Positions 9,731 to 17,826 of a DNA stretch of 64,000 nucleotides are shown here, one piece after another; position 1 is the first letter of the stretch; each line of letters starts with the position of its first letter. The position numbers and the translations under genes are program-made. The notes under the pieces were generated by a model. It had not been told where the DNA came from. It saw only the letters and a list, made by a program, of their open reading frames with translations, and searched no databases. Source of the stretch: Myxococcus landrumus. GTDB taxonomy: Bacteria; Myxococcota; Myxococcia; Myxococcales; Myxococcaceae. Location: positions 1,579,001-1,643,000 of the forward strand of contig NZ_CP071091.1 in the NCBI RefSeq assembly GCF_017301635.1. The letters run 5' to 3'.

Positions 9731-10543
9731 TCAGTGCTTCATCAGCTCGCGGGAAGGGTCCGTCACGGGAGCCTTCTCGGGGGGCGTCGTGGCCACGGCG
9801 AACAGAGGCTCGGAGCCCCCCTTCACGGTGTTGCGAGCCCCGCCGGAAGCCGCGCCCGAATCACTGGCTGGGAGCGACGGAGACGTCACGGAGGAGGACT
9901 CGGCCGAGGCCTGCTTCGCCGCGGCGTTGCGACGGCGGCGCCACACGAAGTAGCCGACGACGGCCACCAGGAGCACGCCCATGACGGCGTACTGGCCCTC
10001 CTTGAACTTGTCGATGAGCATGTCCAGCTCGCTGCCGAAGTGGAAGCCGAGCCAGACGAACACGGGCGCGGACAGCAGCGCGGCCAGGCCGTCCCAGAAG
10101 ATGAAGCGCCAGTAGGACATGCCCACCGAGCCCGCGGTGAAGTACGTCACCGCGCGCACGCCCGGCATGAAGCGGGCGATGCAGACAATCTTCTGGCCGT
10201 GGCGCTCGAACAGGCCTTCCACCCGGGCGCGTTTCTCCGGTGTGACGATGCGAGCGAAGAAGCCGCCACCGCCCTTCCCTTCACCATTGCGACCCAGGTT
10301 GGCGCCCAGGCGCCGGCCCGCGAAGAAGATGAGGCTGTCACCGACGAGGATGCCGCCGAATCCCACCGCCATCATCATGGGCAGGTTCGCCGCGCCCTTG
10401 TGCGCCAGGAAGCCGCCCAGGATGAGCGAGATGTCCTCCGGAAGCGGAACGCCCAGGCCGCAGGCCACGAGGATGCCGAAGATGGTCGCGTAGGCGATGA
10501 AGCCGTGTGCATCGCCAATCAGGGTGGTGAGAAGTTCTTGCAC
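9731..10543 (-). CDS. DedA/VTT-domain membrane protein
   Basis: This 270-residue inner-membrane protein starts with GTG at 10543, preceded by a purine-rich GGACGGGAC. The N-terminal 200 residues show the DedA (SNARE-associated/VTT) pattern: an amphipathic start, then CGLGVPLPEDISLILGGFLA, a GDSLIFFAGRRLG segment and the conserved ARFMPGVRAVTYFTAGSVGM segment. The last 65 residues are a basic then Ser/Ala/Pro-rich cytoplasmic tail that is not part of the core fold. Members of the family are linked to lipid-carrier (undecaprenyl phosphate or phospholipid) flipping and envelope homeostasis. The specific substrate cannot be read here. It lies 128 bases upstream of the exporter gene on the same strand. 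Confidence 0.9.
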   Translation of the reverse strand: MQELLTTLIGDAHGFIAYATIFGILVACGLGVPLPEDISLILGGFLAHKGAANLPMMMAVGFGGILVGDSLIFFAGRRLGANLGRNGEGKGGGGFFARIVTPEKRARVEGLFERHGQKIVCIARFMPGVRAVTYFTAGSVGMSYWRFIFWDGLAALLSAPVFVWLGFHFGSELDMLIDKFKEGQYAVMGVLLVAVVGYFVWRRRRNAAAKQASAESSSVTSPSLPASDSGAASGGARNTVKGGSEPLFAVATTPPEKAPVTDPSRELMKH

Positions 10544-11057
10544 GCGTTGTCCCGTCCGTTCACTTCCGAGGGGCTCGCCGGGTCACGGCCCGAGCCAGCC
10601 CATCCAGCGCCCAAGCATCAACCGGGCGCGCCTCCTCAAAACTCCGGGCCGGGGACTTCTTCGAACCCAAGCGACCCTGGCGACGGGCGGCTTCATGCGC
10701 CCCCGCCGAGACCTGGGTTGCCATGAGGGCCAGCGCTCGGCCCGTCGGCGCTGCCCCAGCGATATCGACCGTTTGCCCGCCCGCTCTATTCCCCTGCGCC
10801 ACCTTCGGGACAAGGGATGGGGCCATCGTCACCCACCCGCGCCCCGTGCCCGCCGGTCGCATGCTTCCCTTGGCTTCGAGCAGATTAACCACCACCCAGG
10901 GCGGCGGCTCACCTTCCCGTAGGCCCTGGAGTCGGGGTGCCTGTTGGAAGGGAGCGCCCGGCCCTCCGTCCGCGAAGGCCGACGCAAGGACCCCGGGCTG
11001 AGGGAGGAACACCAGGTGGGGGGCTCGCATACCAGGCCCCACGCTACCACGGCCCTC
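10544..11057. other. Intergenic stretch of about 510 bases, no convincing gene
   Basis: A minus-strand frame (10560-11042, GTG start, 160 codons) is open here, but its composition is not clearly coding (third positions less GC-rich than neighbours) and the product matches no family I recognise. It would end 16 bases before the dedA-like start. I see no RNA gene, and I leave it as probable non-coding or decayed sequence. Confidence 0.4.
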
Positions 11058-11528
11058 TCAGGCGGCCGGAGCCTTTCCGATGAGGGTCCGAATCATGTCC
11101 CGGTTGTCGCGAGCCTTCTGGCCGAAGTAGCCGACGATTCCCATCAGCAGCTTCACGCACGCCTGGGGCTTGGTCGCGAGGAGCTTCTGGAAGTCCGCCG
11201 CGCGAATCTCCAGCGCGGACACGTCCGTGACGGCCGTCGCCGTACACAGCCGCTCTCCCTTCTGCACCAGGGCCAGCTCACCCAACGGCTCGCCGGAGCC
11301 CACCTCGCCCAGGGACACGTCCTCGCCCGACGGGCTTCGCGCGCTCAGCCGCACGGTGCCTTCGCCGACGATAAGCAGCGACTCACCCGTCTTGCCCTCG
11401 GTGAACAGCGCGGTGCCCTTGGGGAAGGCTCGGGGCACGGCGACCCCCGCGAAAATCTGGATGCCGGTGTCGGTGAAGCCCTTGAAGAGCGGGCACGCCT
11501 TGAGGGTGGTCGCAGGCACGAGAGCCAT
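11058..11528 (-). CDS. Cyclic nucleotide-binding domain protein
   Basis: This is a 156-residue, single-domain cytoplasmic protein. The CNB (CAP-ED) jelly roll is visible: an opening segment with LKACPLFKGF, then the hairpins FPKGTALFTEGKTGESLLIV and GEGTVRLSA, and a phosphate-binding-cassette-like stretch SGEPLGELALVQKGERLCTA. The cassette has the GE pair and an Arg seven residues after it. No DNA-binding domain or enzyme is attached, so it is probably a stand-alone sensor or adaptor, a common type in myxobacteria. The ATG at 11528 is preceded by TAGGA; an in-frame upstream codon at 11546 is less likely. The ligand (cAMP, c-di-GMP or none) cannot be decided. Confidence 0.88.
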   Translation of the reverse strand: MALVPATTLKACPLFKGFTDTGIQIFAGVAVPRAFPKGTALFTEGKTGESLLIVGEGTVRLSARSPSGEDVSLGEVGSGEPLGELALVQKGERLCTATAVTDVSALEIRAADFQKLLATKPQACVKLLMGIVGYFGQKARDNRDMIRTLIGKAPAA

Positions 11529-11566
11529 GGTGCGGGGTCCTAACACGGCGCGCGAGGGCCGGCGAG

Positions 11567-12082
11567 TCAGCGGCTGGCGCGGTACTCGGAAGCGATTTGG
11601 ACGTAGTGCTGCGCGGACATCAGCAGGAACGCCCGCTCGTCCTCGGTGAGTGGACGCTTCACCTTGCCGGGTGAGCCCAGCACCAGCGAGCCCGGAGGAA
11701 TCTTCGTCCCCGGCGTCAGCAGCGTCCCCGCGCCGATGAGGCAGTCATCCCCCACTTCGACTTCATCCAGGAGGATGGAGCCCATGCCCACCAGCACCCG
11801 GTTGCCGACGAGACATCCGTGTAGCACCACGTGGTGCCCCACCGTGACGTCGTCACCGATGACGGTGTGAGAGCGTCCGCCGGTGACGTGGACCAGCGAG
11901 AGGTCCTGGATGTTGGTGCGCTTGCCCACGCGGATGGGATTCACATCCCCGCGCATCACCGTGTTGAGCCAGATGGACGAGTCCTCGCCCAGCTCCACGC
12001 CGCCCACGACCTGGGCGGAGTCATCCACGAAGCAGCTCGGGTGGACGCGGGGGGAGACCCCGCGAAACGCTCTCAGCGCCAT
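11567..12082 (-). CDS. Gamma-class carbonic anhydrase-like protein
   Basis: This 171-residue protein is made mostly of hexapeptide repeats (for example VVGGVELGEDSSIW and VIGDDVTVGHHVVL) that form a left-handed beta-helix trimer. The metal-ligand pattern of gamma-carbonic anhydrases is intact: His65, then His83 and His88 five residues apart (GHHVVLHG). The N-terminal DSSIWLNTVMRGDVNPIRVG and TNIQDLSLVHVTGG blocks are characteristic of the YrdA/PaaY branch. The likely activity is CO2/bicarbonate interconversion or thioester hydrolysis at a metal site; the family includes members of unproven activity. The ATG at 12082 has GAGGTGA upstream. Confidence 0.93.
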   Translation of the reverse strand: MALRAFRGVSPRVHPSCFVDDSAQVVGGVELGEDSSIWLNTVMRGDVNPIRVGKRTNIQDLSLVHVTGGRSHTVIGDDVTVGHHVVLHGCLVGNRVLVGMGSILLDEVEVGDDCLIGAGTLLTPGTKIPPGSLVLGSPGKVKRPLTEDERAFLLMSAQHYVQIASEYRASR

Positions 12083-12108
12083 GGTGTGTCACCTCGAGCG
12101 CGGAGCGC

Positions 12109-13497
12109 TCAGGCCTCCGCGAGGACGTGGAACGGCGAGACGGGAGACGCCACCGGCAGCGGCTCCACGGTGGGCAGCCGCAGCACCGCCACCTGCTTGC
12201 CCGCGAGCTGGTTCGGGGTGGAGCGCTCCACCTTCACCGTCACCACGGAGCCCGTGGGCGCGTCGCCGTCGAAGTTGACGGTGCGGTTCTCGGGCGTGCG
12301 CCCGAAGCGCTTCGCCGCGTCGTAGCGCGAGTGCCCTTCCACCAGCACCTCCACCTCCGCGCCGACGAGGGCCGCGGTGGTCTCCGTGCTGATGCGGCGC
12401 TGGAGCTTCTGCAGGCGCTCCAGGCGGGCGATCTTCACCTCGTGGGGGATGGGGCCCCAGTCCTTCTCCCGCAGGGCCGCGCCCGTCTTGGGGCGAGGGC
12501 TGTAGATGAAGGAGAACTGGTTGTCGTAGCGCACCTGCTCGGTGAGCTTCATCGTCATCTCGAAGTCCTCCTCGGTCTCCCCGGGGAATCCCACGATGAT
12601 GTCGGTGGTGACGGCGATGCCCGGCCGCGCGTCGCGCAGCTTCTGGAGCCGCTCCAGGTACTGCACCACGGTGTAGTCGCGGCGCATCATCTTCAGGATG
12701 CGGTCGCTGCCACACTGCACGGGCAGGTGGAAGTGCGGAGCAATCTTGGGCTGCGTGCGGAACGCCTCGATGAGCTCGTCCGACAGGTCATGCGGGTGGC
12801 TGGTCGTGAAGCGCACGCGCTCGATGCCCGGCACCTCCGCGGTGCGCAGGAGGAGCTGCGCGAAGGAGATGCCGCCCTGGTACGAGTTCACGTTCTGCCC
12901 GATGAGCGTCACCTCGCGCACGCCCACCTTGGCCAGCGCGTCGACCTCCTGGAGCACGTCCGGGAACGCGCGGCTCACCTCGCGGCCACGCGTGTGGGGC
13001 ACGATGCAGAACGAGCAGACGTTGTCGCAGCCCTTCATCACCGTGACGAACTCGGTGACCTTGCCCCGGGACGTCTCCGGGTCGGCGCGCGGGAAGACGT
13101 ACTCCTCCGAGTCCACGAAGGCCGTCTCCACCACCCGCTCCCGCTCCGCCTCCACGCGGCCGATGATGTCTGGCAGGCGCGCGATGTTGTCGGGGCCGAA
13201 GACGAAGTCCAGGTAGGGGACCTTCTTGATGAGCTTGTCCTTCTCCTGCTGCGCCACGCAGCCACCCACGCCGATGAGCGCGCCGCGACTCGCCTTCACG
13301 GGCTTGTAGCGGCCCAGGGCGGACAGCATCTTGTCCTCGGCCTTCTCACGGATGGAGCAGGTGTTGAGGATGATGAGGTCGGCGTTCTCGGGCACCGGAG
13401 TCGGCTCGTAGGACATCTTCGCCAGGACCTCGCTCATGCGGAGCGAGTCGTTGACGTTCATCTGGCAGCCGAAGGTGTGGATGAAGTAGCGCTTCAT
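12109..13497 (-). CDS. miaB: tRNA-2-methylthio-N6-dimethylallyladenosine synthase MiaB
   Basis: This 462-residue radical-SAM methylthiotransferase adds the 2-methylthio group to i6A37 in tRNAs reading U-starting codons. The N-terminal UPF0004 domain supplies three cysteines for the auxiliary 4Fe-4S cluster (Cys11 in FGCQMN, Cys47 in LNTCS, Cys80 in GGCVAQ). The radical-SAM motif is Cys157-x3-Cys161-x2-Cys164, followed by IVPHTRGRE. A TRAM RNA-binding domain ends the protein (about 375-450). Length and motif order match standard MiaB. The start at 13497 gives the usual MKRYFIHTFGCQMN opening. MtaB-type paralogues would lack this arrangement, so I favour miaB. Confidence 0.97.
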   Translation of the reverse strand: MKRYFIHTFGCQMNVNDSLRMSEVLAKMSYEPTPVPENADLIILNTCSIREKAEDKMLSALGRYKPVKASRGALIGVGGCVAQQEKDKLIKKVPYLDFVFGPDNIARLPDIIGRVEAERERVVETAFVDSEEYVFPRADPETSRGKVTEFVTVMKGCDNVCSFCIVPHTRGREVSRAFPDVLQEVDALAKVGVREVTLIGQNVNSYQGGISFAQLLLRTAEVPGIERVRFTTSHPHDLSDELIEAFRTQPKIAPHFHLPVQCGSDRILKMMRRDYTVVQYLERLQKLRDARPGIAVTTDIIVGFPGETEEDFEMTMKLTEQVRYDNQFSFIYSPRPKTGAALREKDWGPIPHEVKIARLERLQKLQRRISTETTAALVGAEVEVLVEGHSRYDAAKRFGRTPENRTVNFDGDAPTGSVVTVKVERSTPNQLAGKQVAVLRLPTVEPLPVASPVSPFHVLAEA

Positions 13498-13570
13498 GGA
13501 GATTCTCTGAGCAAGAACGTGCCCTTATGCGACGCCCGGGCGAGGAAATCAACCGAACCGGAGGGGTGCG

Positions 13571-14095
13571 TCACCCTCGGCTGAGCAAGCCGGTCATCCG
13601 GGTATGGAGGTCGACGAGGACGTCCTCGTGCTCTCGCAACAGGGCCACGGAGGCGTCGCCGTACCGGCGGCCCAGGGCGTCCGTCTCTCGCTCCTGGCTG
13701 GCCAGCTCCTCGCGGATGCGGGGGCGGAGCTCCTCCGCGCGGGCATCCGAGGCCCCCTCGAGCTGCCGCAGCTTGTCCTGGAGCTTGCGCACCGTCCAAC
13801 GCCGGCCCCCGAAGGAACGAAGCAGGGCGATACCCCGCTCCGCCGTCAGGGCCTCCAGCTTGGAGGCCTCCAGGGCGCGGGTGTGAGCCCGGGCCACATC
13901 CAGGGCGCCCGTCCCCTGCTCCGCGTCCGCCAGGAAGGTCCGCTGGTAGGAAATCAACGCGTCCAGGAGCGCACGGTCCAGGACCAGCGAGGCCATCCGG
14001 AGGGTGCGGTCATCCGCGGCGGACAGGTTCGAGCCTCGGGGCTCGACGTTCCGGACATCCTGGAAACCATTGTCGTCAAAGAGGTCAGAGGGCAT
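13571..14095 (-). CDS. Hypothetical coiled-coil protein
   Basis: This 174-residue protein of unknown function starts at ATG 14095 with CCAGGACG upstream. The body is charged and almost entirely helical: residues about 50-170 contain repeated Arg/Glu/Leu patterns (WTVRKLQDKLRQLEGASDA) that look like a coiled coil. No membrane segment or signal peptide is seen. The frame stays open upstream to 14773, but that part overlaps the start of the opposing methyltransferase and is not needed. It lies directly upstream of miaB on the same strand (73-base gap) and could be cotranscribed. Confidence 0.75.
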   Translation of the reverse strand: MPSDLFDDNGFQDVRNVEPRGSNLSAADDRTLRMASLVLDRALLDALISYQRTFLADAEQGTGALDVARAHTRALEASKLEALTAERGIALLRSFGGRRWTVRKLQDKLRQLEGASDARAEELRPRIREELASQERETDALGRRYGDASVALLREHEDVLVDLHTRMTGLLSRG

Positions 14096-14278
14096 CACAC
14101 GTCCTGGGGTCGTCGCCCGCGTCTCTAACAGGCCCGGTCCGCGCAAGGTAGGCTTCACTGCGTGTCCAATCGGGCAGCGCACGGAACCCAGGGCCTCAAG
14201 GGGGCCTGGGGGCGGTGGGAGGGCTGGAGTGGATTCGCTCACGCCAGGCGAGCTTCCAGGCGGTAGCGTAGGTGCTTC

Positions 14279-15691
14279 ATGAGACGACCGGTGGGAATCG
14301 ATCTGTTCGCGGGTGCCGGAGGCATGAGCCTGGGGTTCGAACAGGCCGGCTTCGACGTGCGCGCGGCGGTCGAGGTGGACCCTGTCCACGCCGCCGTCCA
14401 CACCTTCAACTTCCCGGAATGCGCCGTCCTCCCGCGCTCGGCCTCCGAGGTGACGGCGGCCGAGATTCGCGCCGCCGCGGGGCTGGGCAAGGGCCCCGTG
14501 GACTGTGTCTTCGGGGGGCCGCCGTGCCAGGGCTTCTCGCTGATGGGGCAGCGTGCGCTGGAGGACCCTCGCAATGCGCTCGTCCTGGAGTTCGTGCGGC
14601 TGGTGGCGGAGCTCGACGCGCGCACCTTCGTCTTCGAGAACGTGAAGGGCCTGACGGTGGGGAACCATCGGAGGTTCCTCGACGAGCTGGTCCGGGCCTT
14701 CGACGACGTGGGCTATGAGACGCGGATGCCGTGGCAGGTGCTCGACGCCGCGTCCTACGGCGTGCCCCAGCACCGGGAGCGCTTGATTCTGATGGGCGTG
14801 CGCAAGGGAGGCACCCTCCCCCGCTATCCCGCACCCACGACGACGCCCGCGGACAGGGAGCGGGACTTGCTGGCCCCGCCGTCTGGCCCCTCGTGCCGGG
14901 ATGCGCTGGGAGACCTTCCGGATGCCGATGGCTTCGAGGCGCTGATGGACGGCGACTCCGTCGCGATGGCGCGGCAGCGGAAGCCAGGCCGCTACGCCGC
15001 GCAGCTACGCTGTCTGTCCGACGAGGACTGGCACCTGGGCTACGTGCGGCGCTGGGACCCGGGCCTGCTGACGTCGTCCTGGCGGACCACGCATACGCCC
15101 ATCTCGCGGCAGCGGTTCGCGGAGACGGCCCCTGGCTCGACGGAGCCCATCTCGCGTTTCTACAAGCTGGCGCCGGAGGGCTTGTCGAACACGCTGCGGG
15201 CGGGGACGGATGGTGCTCGTGGAGCCTTCACCTCCCCTCGCCCGATTCATTACGAGTACGCGCGCTGCGTGACGGTGCGCGAGATGGCGCGCCTGCACGG
15301 CTTCCCAGACTGGTTCCGCTTCCAGGGGACCAAGTGGCACGGGGCCCGGCAGATTGGAAACGCGGTGCCGCCTCCGCTGGCCCGAGCCATCGCCTCGGAA
15401 GTCGTCTCCGCGCTGCGCCTCAAGCCGTCGCGCCCCGAGCGGGTCCTGGACCTGGGCGACACCGCCCTGCTCTCGATGGATGTCTCCGAGGCGTCCCGGC
15501 ACTTCGGTGTCGAGCCGCCCCGAACCTCGCGTGACCGGAAGAGCGGCCAGCGAAAGCGCAGTCAGCACGAAACGGAGGCGGCCCGTCTGGCCGCCATGGA
15601 GGGGTCCCGTGGTCAAAGCCGCGACCGGAGCGAATCGCTACCAGGCCCTCATCGAGCGGATCTTCCTCGACCGGTTCAAGCGAGGGGATAA
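14279..15691 (+). CDS. DNA (cytosine-5) methyltransferase of a type II restriction-modification system
   Basis: This 470-residue enzyme transfers a methyl group from AdoMet to C5 of cytosine in a specific target. All landmark motifs are in order: I (DLFAGAGGMSLGFE, residues 8-21), IV (GGPPCQGFS with nucleophile Cys83), VI (FENVKG), VIII (PQHRERLILMGVR), the variable target-recognition region (about 195-330), IX (REMARLHGFP) and X (QIGNAVPPPLARAI). About 85 residues follow motif X and run into the next gene. Its role is to protect host DNA from the neighbouring nuclease. It is one of two plus-strand genes among minus-strand housekeeping genes, which suggests acquisition. The recognition sequence cannot be read from the protein. 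Confidence 0.95.
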   Translation: MRRPVGIDLFAGAGGMSLGFEQAGFDVRAAVEVDPVHAAVHTFNFPECAVLPRSASEVTAAEIRAAAGLGKGPVDCVFGGPPCQGFSLMGQRALEDPRNALVLEFVRLVAELDARTFVFENVKGLTVGNHRRFLDELVRAFDDVGYETRMPWQVLDAASYGVPQHRERLILMGVRKGGTLPRYPAPTTTPADRERDLLAPPSGPSCRDALGDLPDADGFEALMDGDSVAMARQRKPGRYAAQLRCLSDEDWHLGYVRRWDPGLLTSSWRTTHTPISRQRFAETAPGSTEPISRFYKLAPEGLSNTLRAGTDGARGAFTSPRPIHYEYARCVTVREMARLHGFPDWFRFQGTKWHGARQIGNAVPPPLARAIASEVVSALRLKPSRPERVLDLGDTALLSMDVSEASRHFGVEPPRTSRDRKSGQRKRSQHETEAARLAAMEGSRGQSRDRSESLPGPHRADLPRPVQARG

Positions 15692-16406
15692 TCAGGTCGA
15701 CTTCGACCGGGAGGACCTGGCCTCCGCCGCCGAGCAGATGGGCGTCGACCTCCCGAAGAACCTGGGCGACGTCATCTACGCCCTCCGCTATCGCATTGGC
15801 ATGCCTGACAGCATCCTGGAGACACAGGCGCCAGGACTCGAGTGGGTCATCGAGGGCGTGGGCCGAGCGAAGTACGCCTTCCGACTGGTCAAGCTCAACC
15901 GCGTGGTTCCGCGCACGGACCTGCCCGCCATCGCCATCCCGGACAGCACGCCGGAGCTCATCCGCGCCTACGCGCTGGATGACGAACAGGCCCTGCTGGC
16001 CATCGTCCGCTACAACCGGCTGCTCGACATCTTCCTGCGGCTGACGACGTACTCGCTCCAGAACCACCTGCGCACGACGGCGAAGGGCATCGGGCAGATT
16101 GAGATCGACGAGCTCTACATGGGCGTGGACCGGGACGGCTGCCACTACGCCATTCCGGTGCAGGCCAAGGGAGGCTCGGACCAGATCAGCGTGGTCCAGG
16201 CGAAGCAGGACCTCACCTGGTGCGAGCAGCGCTTCCCCGGCATGAAGGTCCGCGCCATCTCCGCGCAGTTCATGAGCGACGAGCGAGTGGCCCTGTTCGA
16301 GCTCGCCGTCGCGGACGACATGGTCAAGGTCGTCGAGGAGCGCCACTACCGGCTGGCCCGTGCGGGAGACCTGAACCGGGACGAGGTCCTGAAGTACCGC
16401 CCGTGA
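15609..16406 (+). CDS. Probable type II restriction endonuclease partner
   Basis: The gene overlaps the end of the methyltransferase gene by 83 bases in another frame. GTG at 15609 is the best start: GGAGGGG lies just upstream, and the product (265 residues) begins MVKAATGANRYQALIERIF. A likely PD-(D/E)XK-type nuclease site is seen at Glu165-Ile-Asp167 followed by Pro-Val-Gln185-Ala-Lys187, with Gln in place of the usual acidic residue. I do not recognise a named enzyme family. The assignment rests on these residues and the tight pairing with a cytosine methyltransferase. The overlap would make nuclease translation depend on prior translation of the methyltransferase. Confidence 0.75.
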   Translation: MVKAATGANRYQALIERIFLDRFKRGDNQVDFDREDLASAAEQMGVDLPKNLGDVIYALRYRIGMPDSILETQAPGLEWVIEGVGRAKYAFRLVKLNRVVPRTDLPAIAIPDSTPELIRAYALDDEQALLAIVRYNRLLDIFLRLTTYSLQNHLRTTAKGIGQIEIDELYMGVDRDGCHYAIPVQAKGGSDQISVVQAKQDLTWCEQRFPGMKVRAISAQFMSDERVALFELAVADDMVKVVEERHYRLARAGDLNRDEVLKYRP

Positions 16407-16427
16407 GCGGGAACGGGGCGAGCCGCC

Positions 16428-17825
16428 TCAGGAAGGAACGAGCTGGTCCGCGATGCGGGCGAGGTCCGAGACGGACGTCACCACCACCGCCGTGTTGCAG
16501 TGCTTCTCGTAGGTGAGCATCTCGCTGTCGCCGACGCCCCAGTTGCCCCGCTCCTCGGGGCAGATCCACAACACGCGCTTGGCCTTGCGGCGCAGGTCCT
16601 TCAGGGCCCAGACGTTGTTGGCGTTGTAGTTGTTGCGCCCGTCGCCGATGACCATGAGGGTGGTGCGGCGGGTGATGCTGCCCAGGTGGTCGCGGGTGAA
16701 GTCGGCCAGCGCTCGGCCATAGTTGGAGTTGGCGCTGAGCGACACCGTCTTGCCCGCCGTGGCCATGTCGATGGCCTCGTCCACATCCAGGTCCTTGAAG
16801 TACTGCGTCACCTCGCCCACGTCGGACACGAAGACGAACGAGCGCACGCGCACGAACAGCGACTGCATCGTGTGCATGAAGAGCAGCATCATCCTCGAGG
16901 CATTCCGGACGGAGTCGGACACGTCGCACAGCACCACCAGATCCGGGCGCTCCGGGCGGCGGCTCTTGAACTGCGGCACCATGGGGACACCGCCCCAGGT
17001 CATGTTCCGGCGCAGCGTGCGGCGCACGTTGAGCGCGCCCTTGCGGTGCGACCGCTGACGGCGGATGAGCCGACTGCGCAGCTTCTCGGCCAGGGTGCGC
17101 ACGGCGGACTCCATCTGGTCCACCTCCGCCTGGGAGAGCAGGTGGAGGGGCTTGTCCGTCACCGTGTCGGTGCGGCGACGGATGCGAGCCTCCGCCTGTC
17201 GCTTCACCTCCTGGCGCGCCGCGTCTTCAATCTTCCGCATCGCAGCGGCGACATGGCGAGAGACGATCTCCACACCCTCGGGAGCAATGCCCCGCGCGCG
17301 CAGCTCGTCCTCCAGGGACTTCATGTCGGAGCGCGCGCGCTCCATGCCCGCGCCCGCCAGCATGCGCCGCGCGAAGAAGCCCGCCTGGAGCGGACTCTCC
17401 AACCGCGACATGTCCAACTGGAGTGACGCCATCCGGAAGATCTGCGCCAGCCGGGCCCGGTCGCCTTCGAGCACCGCCTGCGCCAGCGGGGACATCTCCG
17501 GCAGGAGCAGGTTCATCTGGAAGGTGACCATCTTCAGGATGTCCCCATCCAGGTAGCCCTCCTCGGCGAGCTGATCGGCCAGGGACTTGTCGATGGCCTC
17601 GAACGTCGCGGCCGCGCCGGAGAAGAAGAAGTTGAAGGCGCGGTTGAACGTGTCCACGTCCATCTCGCGCTTCACCAGCGTGGTGCGCAGCACGGCGCGG
17701 AACAGGTCGCGCTCCGTGAGGCCCACTTCGGCGGTGGCCCGCAGGGCGTCCTGGACCTCGGACGTGCTCACGCGCACGCCGTTCTGTCGAAGCACCTCGG
17801 CGAACTCGACGATGCGGGCGTCCAT
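16428..17825 (-). CDS. VWA-domain protein, CoxE-like
   Basis: This 465-residue cytoplasmic protein has an N-terminal helical region (about 1-240) and a C-terminal von Willebrand A domain. The metal-ion-dependent adhesion site is visible as DVSDSV near residue 297, preceded by PDLVVLC, and further VWA strands are FVFVSDVGEVTQYF and LMVIGDGRNNY. Proteins of this CoxE/YehP-like type commonly work with a MoxR-type AAA+ ATPase in metalloenzyme maturation or complex remodelling; no MoxR gene is seen nearby. It starts one base after the RNA methyltransferase stop and is surely cotranscribed with it. Confidence 0.87.
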   Translation of the reverse strand: MDARIVEFAEVLRQNGVRVSTSEVQDALRATAEVGLTERDLFRAVLRTTLVKREMDVDTFNRAFNFFFSGAAATFEAIDKSLADQLAEEGYLDGDILKMVTFQMNLLLPEMSPLAQAVLEGDRARLAQIFRMASLQLDMSRLESPLQAGFFARRMLAGAGMERARSDMKSLEDELRARGIAPEGVEIVSRHVAAAMRKIEDAARQEVKRQAEARIRRRTDTVTDKPLHLLSQAEVDQMESAVRTLAEKLRSRLIRRQRSHRKGALNVRRTLRRNMTWGGVPMVPQFKSRRPERPDLVVLCDVSDSVRNASRMMLLFMHTMQSLFVRVRSFVFVSDVGEVTQYFKDLDVDEAIDMATAGKTVSLSANSNYGRALADFTRDHLGSITRRTTLMVIGDGRNNYNANNVWALKDLRRKAKRVLWICPEERGNWGVGDSEMLTYEKHCNTAVVVTSVSDLARIADQLVPS

Positions 17826-17826
17826 C

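Noticed and set aside
8145..9953. 602-codon plus-strand ORF opposite the MATE gene
   Set aside because: Low-complexity His/Gln/Arg sequence, no start signal, and the opposite strand has a clear membrane protein.
10560..11042. 160-codon minus-strand ORF upstream of the DedA gene
   Set aside because: No recognisable domain, no good ribosome site and a less biased third codon position than neighbours; left as intergenic.
12127..13584. 485-codon plus-strand ORF opposite miaB
   Set aside because: Shadow frame; miaB on the other strand has every family motif.
14096..14773. Upstream extension of the coiled-coil gene to 400 codons
   Set aside because: It overlaps the start and catalytic motifs of the opposing methyltransferase and has no protein-like character.
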